Shown here piece by piece: positions 56,299-64,000 of a stretch of 64,000 nucleotides of DNA. The position numbers were made by a program, and so were the translations under genes. Below the pieces are notes generated by a model that worked only from the letters and a program-made list of their open reading frames with translations, was not told the origin of the DNA and did not search any database. Each line of letters begins with the position of its first letter. Positions within the stretch are counted from its first letter, which is position 1. The stretch lies in the NCBI RefSeq assembly GCF_002246015.1, contig NZ_NOLJ01000007.1, forward strand, positions 248,487 to 312,486. Reading direction: 5' to 3'. The stretch comes from Nostoc sp. 'Peltigera membranacea cyanobiont' 210A. GTDB taxonomy: Bacteria > Cyanobacteriota > Cyanobacteriia > Cyanobacteriales > Nostocaceae.

Positions 56299-56323
56299 AA
56301 GGTGAGCTAAAAAAGCCCACCTT
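56299..56323 (-). terminator. Hairpin downstream of acnB
   Basis: AAGGTGAGC (56299-56307) pairs with GCCCACCTT (56315-56323) with one mismatch. It lies 9 bases past the acnB stop on the minus strand. The T-rich stretch is in the loop rather than after the stem. Confidence 0.45.
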
Positions 56324-56331
56324 AATTTAGA

Positions 56332-58962
56332 TTAGACCAACAAAGCTTGTTCTTCTTTAGAAATCACTCGCCCTTCATCCTCAAAACCGGCGATTTGATC
56401 AAAGTTCAAATACCGATACAAATCATCGGCAAAAGGCTCAATTCTACTCGCCACAATATCCAGATATTCCTGCACTGTCGGAAGTCGTCCCAGCAGCGCA
56501 CAAACTGCGGCTAATTCTGCTGAACCAAGATACACTCGCGCATCTTTACCCATGCGATTATTGAAGTTACGGGTAGACGTAGAAAACACTGTTGTGCCAT
56601 CAGCAACTCGCGCCTGATTACCCATACACAAACTGCATCCTGGCATTTCTGTACGCGCACCCGCAGCCCCAAAAATGCTGTATACACCTTCTTCTTTTAA
56701 TTGGTGTTCATCCATGCGCGTTGGTGGTGCTATCCACAGGCGAGTTTTTACTTCACCTGCGCCTTCCAAAACTTTCGCTGTTGCCCGATAATGACCAATA
56801 TTCGTCATACAAGAACCGAGGAATACTTCTTGTACTGGATCGTTAGCAACTTCCGATAATAATTTAACATTATCGGGGTCATTGGGAGCAGCAACAATTG
56901 GCTCTTTGATTTCGTTCAAATCAATTTCAATTATTTCAGCATACTCCGCATCGGCATCGCCTTCTAATAACACGGGATTTGCTAACCATTCTTCCATCTT
57001 TGCCACACGGCGCAACATGGTACGCGGATCATGATAGCCTCGTGCTATCATATTTTTCAGCAACGCTACGTTAGAACGCAGATATTCCGAAATTGTCTCT
57101 ACACTCAGCTTAATTGTGCATCCGGCACAAGAACGTTCCGCACTAGCATCGGTGAGTTCAAAGGCTTGTTCAACTTTTAAATCTGGCAAACCTTCTATTT
57201 CCAGAATTCGCCCGGAGAAAACGTTTTTCTTATTTTGCTTCTCTGCTGTCAGCAAACCTTTTTGAATTGCCACGTAGGGAATGGCATTCACGACATCCCG
57301 TAGGGTGATACCTGGTTGCAATTCACCTTTGAATCTTACCAAAACTGACTCTGGCATATCTAAAGGCATGACACCCAAGGCGGCTGCAAAGGCTACCAAG
57401 CCAGAACCGGCGGGGAAGGAAATACCCAAGGGGAAGCGGGTGTGAGAGTCGCCGCCAGTTCCTACGGTATCGGGTAGCAGCATCCGGTTTAACCAAGAGT
57501 GGATAATACCATCACCGGGACGGAGGGCGACACCGCCACGAGAAGCAAAGAAGTCGGGGAGTTCGTGATGGGTTTGGATGTCTACTGGTTTGGGATAAGC
57601 TGCTGTGTGGCAGAAACTTTGTATCACTAAGTCTGCACTGAAACCAAGACAAGCGAGTTCTGTCAATTCGTCGCGGGTCATGGGGCCTGTGGTATCTTGA
57701 GAACCAACGGTAGTAATGATGGGTTCGCAAGATGTGCCGGGACGCACACCAGGTAATCCGCAAGCTTTACCTACCATTTTCTGTGCCAAGCTGTAGCCTT
57801 TGCCTGTATCAAAGGCTTGCTGGGGACGGGTAAAGACTGTGCTGTGTTCTAAACCAAGTGCAAGACGGGTTTTGTCGGTGAGGGTACGTCCGATAAGTAG
57901 GGGGATGCGTCCACCTGCGCGAACTTCATCGAGGATGGTGTCAGGTTTGAGGGCAAAGGTGGAAATGACTTCGCCTGCTTCGTTTGTGATTTCGCCTTTG
58001 TAGGGATGGATGGTAATTACCATACCGGTTTCTAGTTTGGTGACATCGCACTGAATAGGCAAAGCACCGGCATCTTCTGCTGTGTTAAAGAAGATTGGCG
58101 CGATCGCACCACCTAAAACATAACCCCCAGCGCGTTTGTTTGGCACAAAAGGTATATTATTTCCTGTATGCCACAATACGGAGTTGATGGCAGATTTACG
58201 CGAGGAACCTGTACCAACTACATCCCCCACGTAAGCTACAGGATGCCCTTTTTTCTTCAACTCGGCAATGGTTGCCAAGCTTCCCGGTTGCCGTGACTCT
58301 AACATCACTAAGGCGTGTAAGGGAATATCTGGGCGAGTTGTGGCGCTTTGGGCGGGGGATAAGTCGTCGGTGTTGGTTTCGCCAGGAACTTTAAAAACGG
58401 TGACAGTAATCGCTTCTGGAACTGTAGGGCGGAGGGTAAACCATTCAGCTTCCGCCCAAGAGTCAATCACCCGCTTGGCGAAAGGATTGGTTTTAGACAA
58501 CTCTAAAACATCGTGGTAAGCGTCGTACACTAAGAGTATTTTGCTTAAGGCGTTGGCGGCGTAGGCGGAAATGGGTTCCTTTCCTTGTCCACCCATTACC
58601 AGAGGTGTTTCGGATGAGTCGGAGAGGGATACAGTGGGCAATTGTAGCAAATCGATTAAAGATTGCACATTGTAACCACCGATCATTGTGCCCAGCAATT
58701 GCACCGCTTCGATGGGCGCAATCAACGGACTGGTGATTTCTTCCTTGGCAATGGCGGTAAGAAATCCAGCTTTGACATAAGCTGCTGGATCGACACCAGG
58801 AGAAACGCGATCGCTCAATAAATGTAATAATATCTCCTCTTGACCCTTGGGCGGATTTTTCAGTAATTCACATAATTCTGATGTTTGCTTCGCATCCAAT
58901 GGTAAAGGGGGAATACCGAGTGCTGCTCTTTCAGCAACGTGTTTACGATATTGTTCTAGCAT
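56332..58962 (-). CDS. acnB: Bifunctional aconitate hydratase 2 / 2-methylisocitrate dehydratase
   Basis: This 876-residue AcnB interconverts citrate and isocitrate. The N-terminus [20 protein letters not shown] matches E. coli AcnB, followed by the HEAT-like domain, a swivel domain ([30 protein letters not shown]) and the catalytic domains ([56 protein letters not shown]). The 4Fe-4S cysteines are visible in [11 protein letters not shown] and [12 protein letters not shown]. The start at 58962 is chosen because GGAG lies upstream; an ATG at 58977 is in frame but adds five non-homologous residues. It is monocistronic. Confidence 0.96.
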   Translation of the reverse strand: MLEQYRKHVAERAALGIPPLPLDAKQTSELCELLKNPPKGQEEILLHLLSDRVSPGVDPAAYVKAGFLTAIAKEEITSPLIAPIEAVQLLGTMIGGYNVQSLIDLLQLPTVSLSDSSETPLVMGGQGKEPISAYAANALSKILLVYDAYHDVLELSKTNPFAKRVIDSWAEAEWFTLRPTVPEAITVTVFKVPGETNTDDLSPAQSATTRPDIPLHALVMLESRQPGSLATIAELKKKGHPVAYVGDVVGTGSSRKSAINSVLWHTGNNIPFVPNKRAGGYVLGGAIAPIFFNTAEDAGALPIQCDVTKLETGMVITIHPYKGEITNEAGEVISTFALKPDTILDEVRAGGRIPLLIGRTLTDKTRLALGLEHSTVFTRPQQAFDTGKGYSLAQKMVGKACGLPGVRPGTSCEPIITTVGSQDTTGPMTRDELTELACLGFSADLVIQSFCHTAAYPKPVDIQTHHELPDFFASRGGVALRPGDGIIHSWLNRMLLPDTVGTGGDSHTRFPLGISFPAGSGLVAFAAALGVMPLDMPESVLVRFKGELQPGITLRDVVNAIPYVAIQKGLLTAEKQNKKNVFSGRILEIEGLPDLKVEQAFELTDASAERSCAGCTIKLSVETISEYLRSNVALLKNMIARGYHDPRTMLRRVAKMEEWLANPVLLEGDADAEYAEIIEIDLNEIKEPIVAAPNDPDNVKLLSEVANDPVQEVFLGSCMTNIGHYRATAKVLEGAGEVKTRLWIAPPTRMDEHQLKEEGVYSIFGAAGARTEMPGCSLCMGNQARVADGTTVFSTSTRNFNNRMGKDARVYLGSAELAAVCALLGRLPTVQEYLDIVASRIEPFADDLYRYLNFDQIAGFEDEGRVISKEEQALLV

Positions 58963-59274
58963 TTTTATGTTCTCCATTGGGATGTTCTATCTTTAATTAT
59001 GAAATATTTTTAGTCAATACTTGGCTATAAGAGTTTAGCTTACTTTTATTACTGAAAGCCTTAGTGGTAATCGGTTGTTTGCAGGTTTTTTATACTGAAA
59101 TTTTGAAAAGTATGAGGCGAATAGAATTCGCTACTACATAAACAAAGTCCACCTCCGTGGACTAAGAGTAAATCAAGAATTTTTAACCCACGTAGGTGGG
59201 TTTTGTATTTCGACTTCGCTCAACACAAGTCTGTATAGCCGCGACTTCTAGTCGCAAGGTGTAGCAATAATGAA
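58963..59274. other. acnB upstream region with double hairpin
   Basis: No gene is present. Two perfect 7-bp hairpins, AGTCCAC/GTGGACT at 59146-59163 and AACCCAC/GTGGGTT at 59185-59202, are followed by TTTGTATTTCGACTTCGCTC and a SGTCGCGACTTCTAGTCGC-like tail. They resemble elements near 26305 and 33731. The hairpins belong to a dispersed repeat; the second also resembles a plus-strand terminator. Confidence 0.55.
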
Positions 59275-59590
59275 TTAGATTGATTGTTGGTTTAACCAAG
59301 TTTCTAAATCAGCAACATTAGAAAAGTCTAGCAATGCCTCTCCTAAATTCTCTAATTGTTCGATCGATAAACCTTTAATTTGCCCGATTAATGATGCATC
59401 AATTTCACCAATACGGCGATTTAGTAGACGCAGTATTAAGTCTTCTTTTCCTTCTTGCCTTCCTTCTTGCCTTCCTTCTTGCCTGCCCTCTTGCCTTCCT
59501 TCTTGCCTTCCCTCTTCTTTGGCTTGTTCTCTGTCTCTTTGATAAAGTGGCTCTAGTCGCATAATTAGCTCATTATCAATCGAAATGAAT
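59275..59590 (-). pseudogene. Duplicated C-terminal fragment of a DUF4351-type protein
   Basis: The frame gives NELIMRLEPLYQRDREQAKE followed by repeated EGRQ units, then KEDLILRLLNRRIGEIDASL and SIEQLENLGEALLDFS. This is the C-terminal DUF4351 portion of Rpn/DUF4351 family nuclease-like proteins. An ATG at 59562 could start a 95-residue product, but the N-terminal nuclease part is missing. It is a tandem copy (offset 316 bases) of the C-terminus of the adjacent interrupted gene. It differs by a few residues (FSNVAD versus FSSVAD) and in EGRQ copy number. Confidence 0.75.
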
Positions 59591-59946
59591 TTAGCTTGAT
59601 TGTTGGTTTAACCAAGTTTCTAAATCAGCAACACTAGAAAAATCTAGCAATGCCTCTCCTAAATTCTCTAATTGTTCAATCGATAAACCTTTAATTTGCC
59701 CGATTAATGATGCATCAATTTCACCAATACGACGATTTAGTAGACGCAGTATTAAGTCTTCTTTTCCTTCTTGCCTTCCTTCTTGCCTGCCCTCTTGTCT
59801 TCCTTCTTGCCTGCCCTCTTGCCTTCCCTCTTCTTTGGCTTGTTCTCTGTCTCTTTGATAAAGTGGTTCTAGTCGCATAATTAACTCCCTATCATCTGCT
59901 TCTAATTCTTGATTTACTCTCAAGTTTTCGCGCAAGTTGTAAACTA

Positions 59947-61133
59947 TAGGAATCCTATTTGATTTTTGAAAAAGACTACGAGATAATACGGATGAGTTGA
60001 CAAGTGTAAGAGCAGACAATGATAAACCAGCATCTACAATCGGCAATACTACCTGGAGGAGTGGCAACTGCGATGCCTGCGGCGGGCGTAGCCATCGCTG
60101 AGTTACAAGATTTCATAGCAGCTTGTCGTGATGCCCGTGAAGCAAGAAAAGCTTTGGCAGTTAAATTGATTTACCAAGATTACTTGTACGAAGAAATCCA
60201 AGCTATTCTAGATGTGTCTTTAGGCTCGATAACAGGCTGGAAACAAGCCTATGAGCAGGATGGAATTAATGGACTGTGCTTGAACTACACTCGTGAGAAA
60301 AAGCTACCTGAGTGCTGAACAGCGAGAAGAAGTGTTGAGTTGGCTGCAAACCAAGAACTGCTGGGAACTGGGTGAACTGGAGTACAAATTAGCTTTTGAG
60401 TACGACGTAGTTTATGATTCAAAACAAAGTTACTACGACTTATTTGATGCCGCTGACATCAGTTGGAAGAAAACCACAAAGCTGAATCCCAAAGCCGACG
60501 AGAATGCTGTTGCAGCAAAAAAAAAGAGATTGAGACATTGCTGGCACATCACAAGCGTGGAAATCGAAACAGGAAAGTTGAGAGTACTGCTAATTGATGA
60601 ATGCCATTTAATGTGGGGAGAAATAAGATGGTTACGTATGGGGAAAAAGTGACCAAGAAATATCAGTCCCAGTTGTTAATGAACGAGATAAGCAGACATA
60701 CTATGGGGCAATTGACTATCTGCAAGGAAAATTAGTTCTCAAAGCTTATGATGCGGGAAATTCAAAAAATACTATTGATTACCTACAATATCTGCTAGCT
60801 GACTCTCCCGATCAGCAATTACTAATTTTTTGGGATGGCGCTAGTTACCACCGTTCTAAAGAAGTTCGAGGTTTTTTGGACGAGGTAAATCTTGGGTTGT
60901 CATCTGAACAATGGAAAATACATTGCGAACGCTAAAGCTCCCAATTGCCCAGTACAAAATCCTATTGAGGATATTTGGTTGCAGGCTAAAACATGGGTTC
61001 GACGTTTTTGTGCTTTGGTTCCTTCATTCTCTCATTTAAAGTGGATGTTTGAGTGGTTTATCCGACACACTACCTTTGATTTCGCTACTCTCCAGATGTA
61101 CGGAGTTTTTTCAAAAATCAAATAGGAGTCCTA
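59947..61133 (+). mobile_element. IS630-family insertion sequence, inactive
   Basis: The 1187-bp element is bounded by inverted repeats TAGGAATCCTATTTGATTTT (left) and, on the other strand, TAGGACTCCTATTTGATTTT (right), both continuing TGAAAAA. TA dinucleotides at 59945-59946 and 61134-61135 flank it, the target duplication of IS630/Tc1 elements. The transposase is frameshifted. It is inserted in a DUF4351-type gene. Confidence 0.88.
60019..61125 (+). pseudogene. IS630-family transposase with frameshifts
   Basis: The first frame (60019-60318) carries the DNA-binding HTH part (AVKLIYQDYLYEEIQAILDV, SITGWKQAYEQDGINGL). The second (60293-60652) begins the catalytic part and ends the first DDE block LLIDECHLMWGE. 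After a shift near 60630, GYVWGKSDQEISVPVVNERD leads to LLIFWDGASYHRS with the second Asp. After another shift near 60930, QNPIEDIWLQAKTWVRRFC has the third acidic residue. The first overlap might be a programmed frameshift, but the later two look like decay. A nine-A run at about 60519-60527 is a further slippage hazard. Confidence 0.82.
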
Positions 61134-61384
61134 TATAATTGCAGGCTGTTGGGCAAATCTTCCTAGCAAACCCAGTATTTGGATATTAGAGCTTTGCTGT
61201 TTAGCAGGAGTGAATAAAACATCTATTTCTTTAATCTCTCCTGAGACTTTTTCTGATGCCTTGACTTCTCCGTAATCTTTTAGTAGTTCTTCTAGATAGT
61301 CTTTGGCAAATTTATCATGTATAAACCTGGTCATTCAATTTTAAGATTTCGGAAGTTCTGGATTAATACAAAGTTTACTATATA

Positions 61385-62883
61385 CAGTAAACCAAAAAGT
61401 TTTTCCAAAAGGGCGATCGCTACTCACACCACAGGCATCACCAATAAATAGATAAGTAGAGCAAGTATTATTAAATACAGACAATATAATAAATAGTTAT
61501 CATATTTTGCAGTATTTCAAAATATGAAATGATCAAACTAGTGTGTCGTATATTTGGCTGAGAAAATTGACTATTTCATCTCTAGGAAAAACCAAAAGGA
61601 GAGAGTCTACGGAAGAACCGACGTTAACAGACTCAGAAACCCTTGATCAAGTTATTGAGTGTTTGGTAGAAAATTTCTCCATTGAAACTCAAGGTGTATG
61701 CGACCAAAAAACTTTATTTGAGATTCTAATAAAGGCAGCTAGTAGTGGAGATAGTATTGAGAACACAGCTAAACTATTAAAGAATGTTCCCACAGCCAAT
61801 GATATTAGATACCATCTCAACAAGATTAATAATTTTGAGGAACTAGAGACACAAATTAATCTTGCATTAAAAAGCCGAATTCCTTTAGGATTAAAAAAAG
61901 GTTGTTTAAAAATAGCGATTGATTTAAATTTAATTTGCTATTATGGTAAGCCAACATCAGGGGAATCAGCATACATATATCAAAGTCAAGCCAAAGCTGG
62001 TACTCATTCATTTTACGCTTATGCAACTTTATATGTGATTACTAATAATAAGCGTGTAACCCTTGCAATTAGAGGTGTTCGCCAATTAGATACTAGTGTT
62101 GCTCTGATTACATATTTATTAGCAGAACTCGACTCTCTTAAAATAAATGTGAAGAAACTCTATTTAGATAGAGGCTTTTTTAATACTCCTGTAATCCGAT
62201 GGTTGCAGGCATTAGATATTCCTTTTCTTATGCCTGCTATCAAGACGGGAAAGAAAGGAGGAATAAAGCAATTTTTAAAGGGCAGGAAAAGTTATAAAAC
62301 TACTTATACAATAACCAGGGATAAAGATGATTCAGTTACATTTGATGTATGGATTATTTGTAAATATCGAAAGGGAAAGCATAATCAGCGTGGAGTTAAA
62401 TACTTTGTTTATGTTGCTCACAAGGTAAAAACAAATCTAGATTACATCTATCAAGATTATCGAAAAAGATTTGGGATTGAAACTAGTTATAGGCTGAAAA
62501 ATATTTGTCGAATTAAAACTAATAATAAAAATCCAGTCTTGAGATTACTATTTGTTGGTATATCCAATATCTTGTTAATATTTGGGTTAATCTACTTCGG
62601 CTCAAAATCAGCCTAAAAAGGAAAGGTAGTCGATTAATTTATCGCACACTTTTTGTATTAAAACAAATGTTAGCATTTTTATCTCAAGCTATTGAGCGGA
62701 AATATCAAGTCGTTGAAAGCATCTATATTCCATCAGGTTAATATTGACCATTTTCGGCTAGCTAATCATAAGTAATCATAATCTATACTATGTCTGCTAG
62801 TCAGAATATTCTGTATTTGTAAGTATCATAAGCTACATACTTTCTATGGATCGCTCTTCTCTTAAAAACTTTTTGGTTTACTG
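61385..62883 (+). mobile_element. ISH3-like insertion sequence with 20-bp perfect inverted repeats
   Basis: CAGTAAACCAAAAAGTTTTT at 61385-61404 is repeated in exact inverted form at 62864-62883, with TATA/ATATA just outside. Inside is a frameshifted transposase. Secondary inverted similarity (GGCTGAGAAAATTGACTATT near 61555 against the region 62745-62765) lies just around the gene, so a smaller IS nested inside a MITE-like shell is an alternative reading. Confidence 0.7.
61543..62741 (+). pseudogene. ISH3/IS4-type DDE transposase, frameshifted near the C-terminus
   Basis: The main frame (from GTG 61543) encodes 357 residues: an N-terminal domain (ETLDQVIECLVENFSIETQG), the first catalytic Asp in KIAIDLNLICYYG, the second in KKLYLDRGFFNTPVIRWLQA and the Glu in YRKRFGIETSYRLKNI. 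It ends prematurely at 62616. In another frame from about 62592 the protein continues WVNLLRLKISLKRKGSRLIY and LFVLKQMLAFLSQAIERKYQ to a stop at 62741. One missing base around 62585-62595 explains this. Probably inactive. Confidence 0.82.
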
Positions 62884-63085
62884 ATATAGCATTCCTGAAT
62901 CATTCGTGATGAAATAGAACCCCGACTTCTTTAGGAAGTCGGGGTTCTGGTGGACACCTTGAATTTTTACAGATATCATTCTAAAAAAGTTAAAAGCAGA
63001 TTCTATAAGCCTTTTGACACTTCGACTTCTCTGCGAGACGCTGCGCGAACGCTCAGTGTTAACTTTTGACTTCCGCTTTGCGGTA
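62743..63085. other. Gap after the ISH3-like element
   Basis: There is no gene. It contains the right inverted repeat of the element, the strong hairpin at 62916-62948, and a dispersed repeat CTGCGAGACGCTGCGCGAAC at 63031-63050. Confidence 0.5.
62916..62948. repeat. Perfect 14-bp stem hairpin (dispersed repeat)
   Basis: AGAACCCCGACTTC (62916-62929) pairs perfectly with GAAGTCGGGGTTCT (62935-62948) around a five-base loop. No gene ends immediately upstream on the plus strand except the transposase relic, so a mobile palindrome is more likely than a terminator. Confidence 0.7.
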
Positions 63086-63481
63086 CTAGGCGGTTATTGC
63101 ATTTTCATGTGATGTTTTATCTGTGTTAGATTTCAAGCGTGTCAACCTGCTTTTACGGATACGTTCGCTGTCTCTAACGCCGCCTGCAAGTTCATATTCG
63201 TTGCTGTTTTTGCCGTACTTGAAACCAACCCCAGTCAGCATTTTGTCTGAAACCTGACTTAAGGTTTTTTCCATCTCATCCAGCTTTTTTCTAGAAGAGT
63301 CAATCATAGCTAGAGCAGCGTTATACTCATCAAGCATATTGTGAAAATTGTCTATTAATTGAGTCAAGTTTTGCAAGTTGTAAGTATCATCAAAATTGAT
63401 ATTTGGATCGATAGCTTTCAAGCCGGCAACTCTAAATTCAGCTTTTTCTAGAATTCGGGAACTACGTTTTTTTCGAGGCAT
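63086..63481 (-). CDS. Conserved hypothetical coiled-coil protein
   Basis: This 131-residue protein has no family name known to me. The basic N-terminus MPRKKRSSRILEKAEFRVAG is followed by a helical, probably coiled-coil stretch about 35-80 (NLTQLIDNFHNMLDEYNAAL, IDSSRKKLDEMEKTLSQVSD), then GVGFKYGKNSNEYELAGGVR and a basic end ERIRKSRLTRLKS. The composition suggests a nucleic-acid or cytoskeletal binder, but this is only impression. It stands alone between an IS relic and a MITE-like element. Confidence 0.7.
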   Translation of the reverse strand: MPRKKRSSRILEKAEFRVAGLKAIDPNINFDDTYNLQNLTQLIDNFHNMLDEYNAALAMIDSSRKKLDEMEKTLSQVSDKMLTGVGFKYGKNSNEYELAGGVRDSERIRKSRLTRLKSNTDKTSHENAITA

Positions 63482-64000
63482 AAATTTACGCTTTTAATAG
63501 CTTTACAGGGCTATTTTCTCTCAATCAACCTGGATTATGGTTCAGCAAAAAACGCATTTTTTTAGTAAAAGTTTTTATTGATGCCCGTGATTTCTCGGAA
63601 TTTAATCATCAAAGGTTGATTTTTGGCAAAATAATATTATGTTTAAGCAATAGACAATAACGCACAGCAATGATCATAGGTGTCAACTTAACGTCAAAGC
63701 CCTAGAATCACCTGGTATTAAGTCCACTTGCTTACAATCACTATCCGCGTCACTCCACCCCAGTTTTGTCTAAAGGCAAAACTTCCCCTCCCGTTGCTAA
63801 GGCTACCGTGTACACACAAGTCAAATTACCCCCCTCAATCCCCCCGATGCATTGGGGGGAAGCCGGAAATCTAGTTCCCTCCCCAATACATACGGGGAGG
63901 GTTAGGGTGGGGTAAAATGCTTGTGCAATAAGGGTTTAAGCTTAAGTTGACACAAATGAGCATTGCTGTGCCCCTATAAATGGTCTGTATTCTATGTCAA
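63482..64000. other. Right-end non-coding region
   Basis: No gene is seen; mostly occupied by the MITE-like element. The first 180 bases are AT-rich and would hold the promoter of the minus-strand coiled-coil gene. Confidence 0.5.
63663..63970. repeat. MITE-like element with 40-bp imperfect terminal inverted repeats
   Basis: The left end CACAGCAATGATCATAGGTG continues TCAACTTAACGTCAAAGCCC. It is matched by the inverse of the right end 63931-63970 (CACAGCAATGCTCATTTGTG, TCAACTTAAGCTTAAACCC). The interior has GC-rich hairpins, e.g. CCCTCCCC/GGGGAGGG near 63886-63911 and CCCCCC/GGGGGG near 63841-63863. It has no coding capacity and no clear target duplication. Confidence 0.72.

Larger units (their letters stand above)
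59591..61334 (-). pseudogene. DUF4351/Rpn-type gene interrupted by an IS630-family element
   Basis: The N-terminal piece starts at 61334 (MTRFIHDKFAKDYLEELLKD, EIDVLFTPAKQQ, LGLLGRFAQQPAII) and runs into the IS. The C-terminal piece is 59591-59946 (VYNLRENLRVNQELEADDRE, LEPLYQRDREQAKEEG, EGRQ repeats, DUF4351 end). Removing the element and one TA copy joins the pieces in frame as PAII-VYNLREN, so the target was an open gene. Compared with intact family members of roughly 280 or more residues, a large central part is missing at this junction, so it was already internally deleted. Not functional now. Confidence 0.8.

Noticed and set aside
60293-60320. Programmed -1 frameshift between the two IS630 frames
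   Set aside because: The A-run here has only five A and no clear slippery heptamer, and further shifts downstream indicate decay; it cannot be called from sequence.

Overview
The window comes from a filamentous, heterocyst-type cyanobacterium, most likely a Nostoc close to N. punctiforme. The evidence is psbA (photosystem II D1) at the left edge, a cyanobacterial NDH-1 subunit, a PEP-CTERM protein, a carotenoid oxygenase, a dnaE gene that begins with a DnaE split-intein C-half almost identical to the Npu type, very frequent HIP1 palindromes (GCGATCGC), and many short tandem and palindromic repeats of the Nostoc type. No rRNA, tRNA or CRISPR array was recognised.

Layout. 1-5 kb: psbA (cut by the window edge), a repeat-rich gap with two terminator-like hairpins, a DUF2237 protein, and a hybrid histidine kinase with a stand-alone CheB-type methylesterase. 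5-8 kb: the manganese ABC transporter mntCAB on the minus strand. 8.7-13.3 kb: a five-gene plus-strand operon of two DUF2231 membrane proteins followed by ctaC-ctaD-ctaE. The ctaC product has lost the CuA ligands, so this is the alternative (ARTO/Cox3-like) oxidase. 13-18 kb: a PD-(D/E)XK-like protein, dnaE C-half with split intein, gatA and a RodZ-like HTH membrane protein. 18.2-23.6 kb: a 1797-residue secreted-type protein with DUF4347, beta-helix and nine Calx-beta units. 24-33 kb: a NagX/HGSNAT-like acyltransferase, a CAP-domain lipoprotein, a carotenoid oxygenase and an RND efflux pair, with a decayed TetR regulator just upstream of the pump. 33.8-45.8 kb: a glycosyltransferase, a PEP-CTERM protein, glyS, murD, a HicAB module with frameshifted toxin, a PSI accumulation factor, murT-gatD (lipid II amidation) and a Uma2 protein. 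46-51.6 kb: two small secreted proteins, a tandem duplication, ndhD, a decayed HicB-like gene and a YgiT/DUF4258 toxin-antitoxin pair.

51.9-56.1 kb holds the most striking locus: a 99-residue Pepco-like protein coupled, with a 3-bp gap, to a 1299-residue caspase-family protease. The protease C-terminus is an array of 69-residue repeats, five of them nearly identical at DNA level. This looks like a protease-based conflict or defence module. 56.3-59 kb is acnB. 59-63 kb is a decay zone: a DUF4351-type gene split by a dead IS630-family element with TA target duplication, a duplicated C-terminal piece of the same gene, and a frameshifted ISH3-like element with 20-bp perfect inverted repeats. The window ends with a small coiled-coil protein and a MITE-like element.

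Functional groups: photosynthesis and electron transport (psbA, ndhD, ARTO, PSI factor, Mn uptake for the oxygen-evolving cluster), cell wall (murD, murT, gatD), translation and replication (glyS, gatA, dnaE), and an accessory layer of toxin-antitoxin, protease, transposon and repeat sequences.
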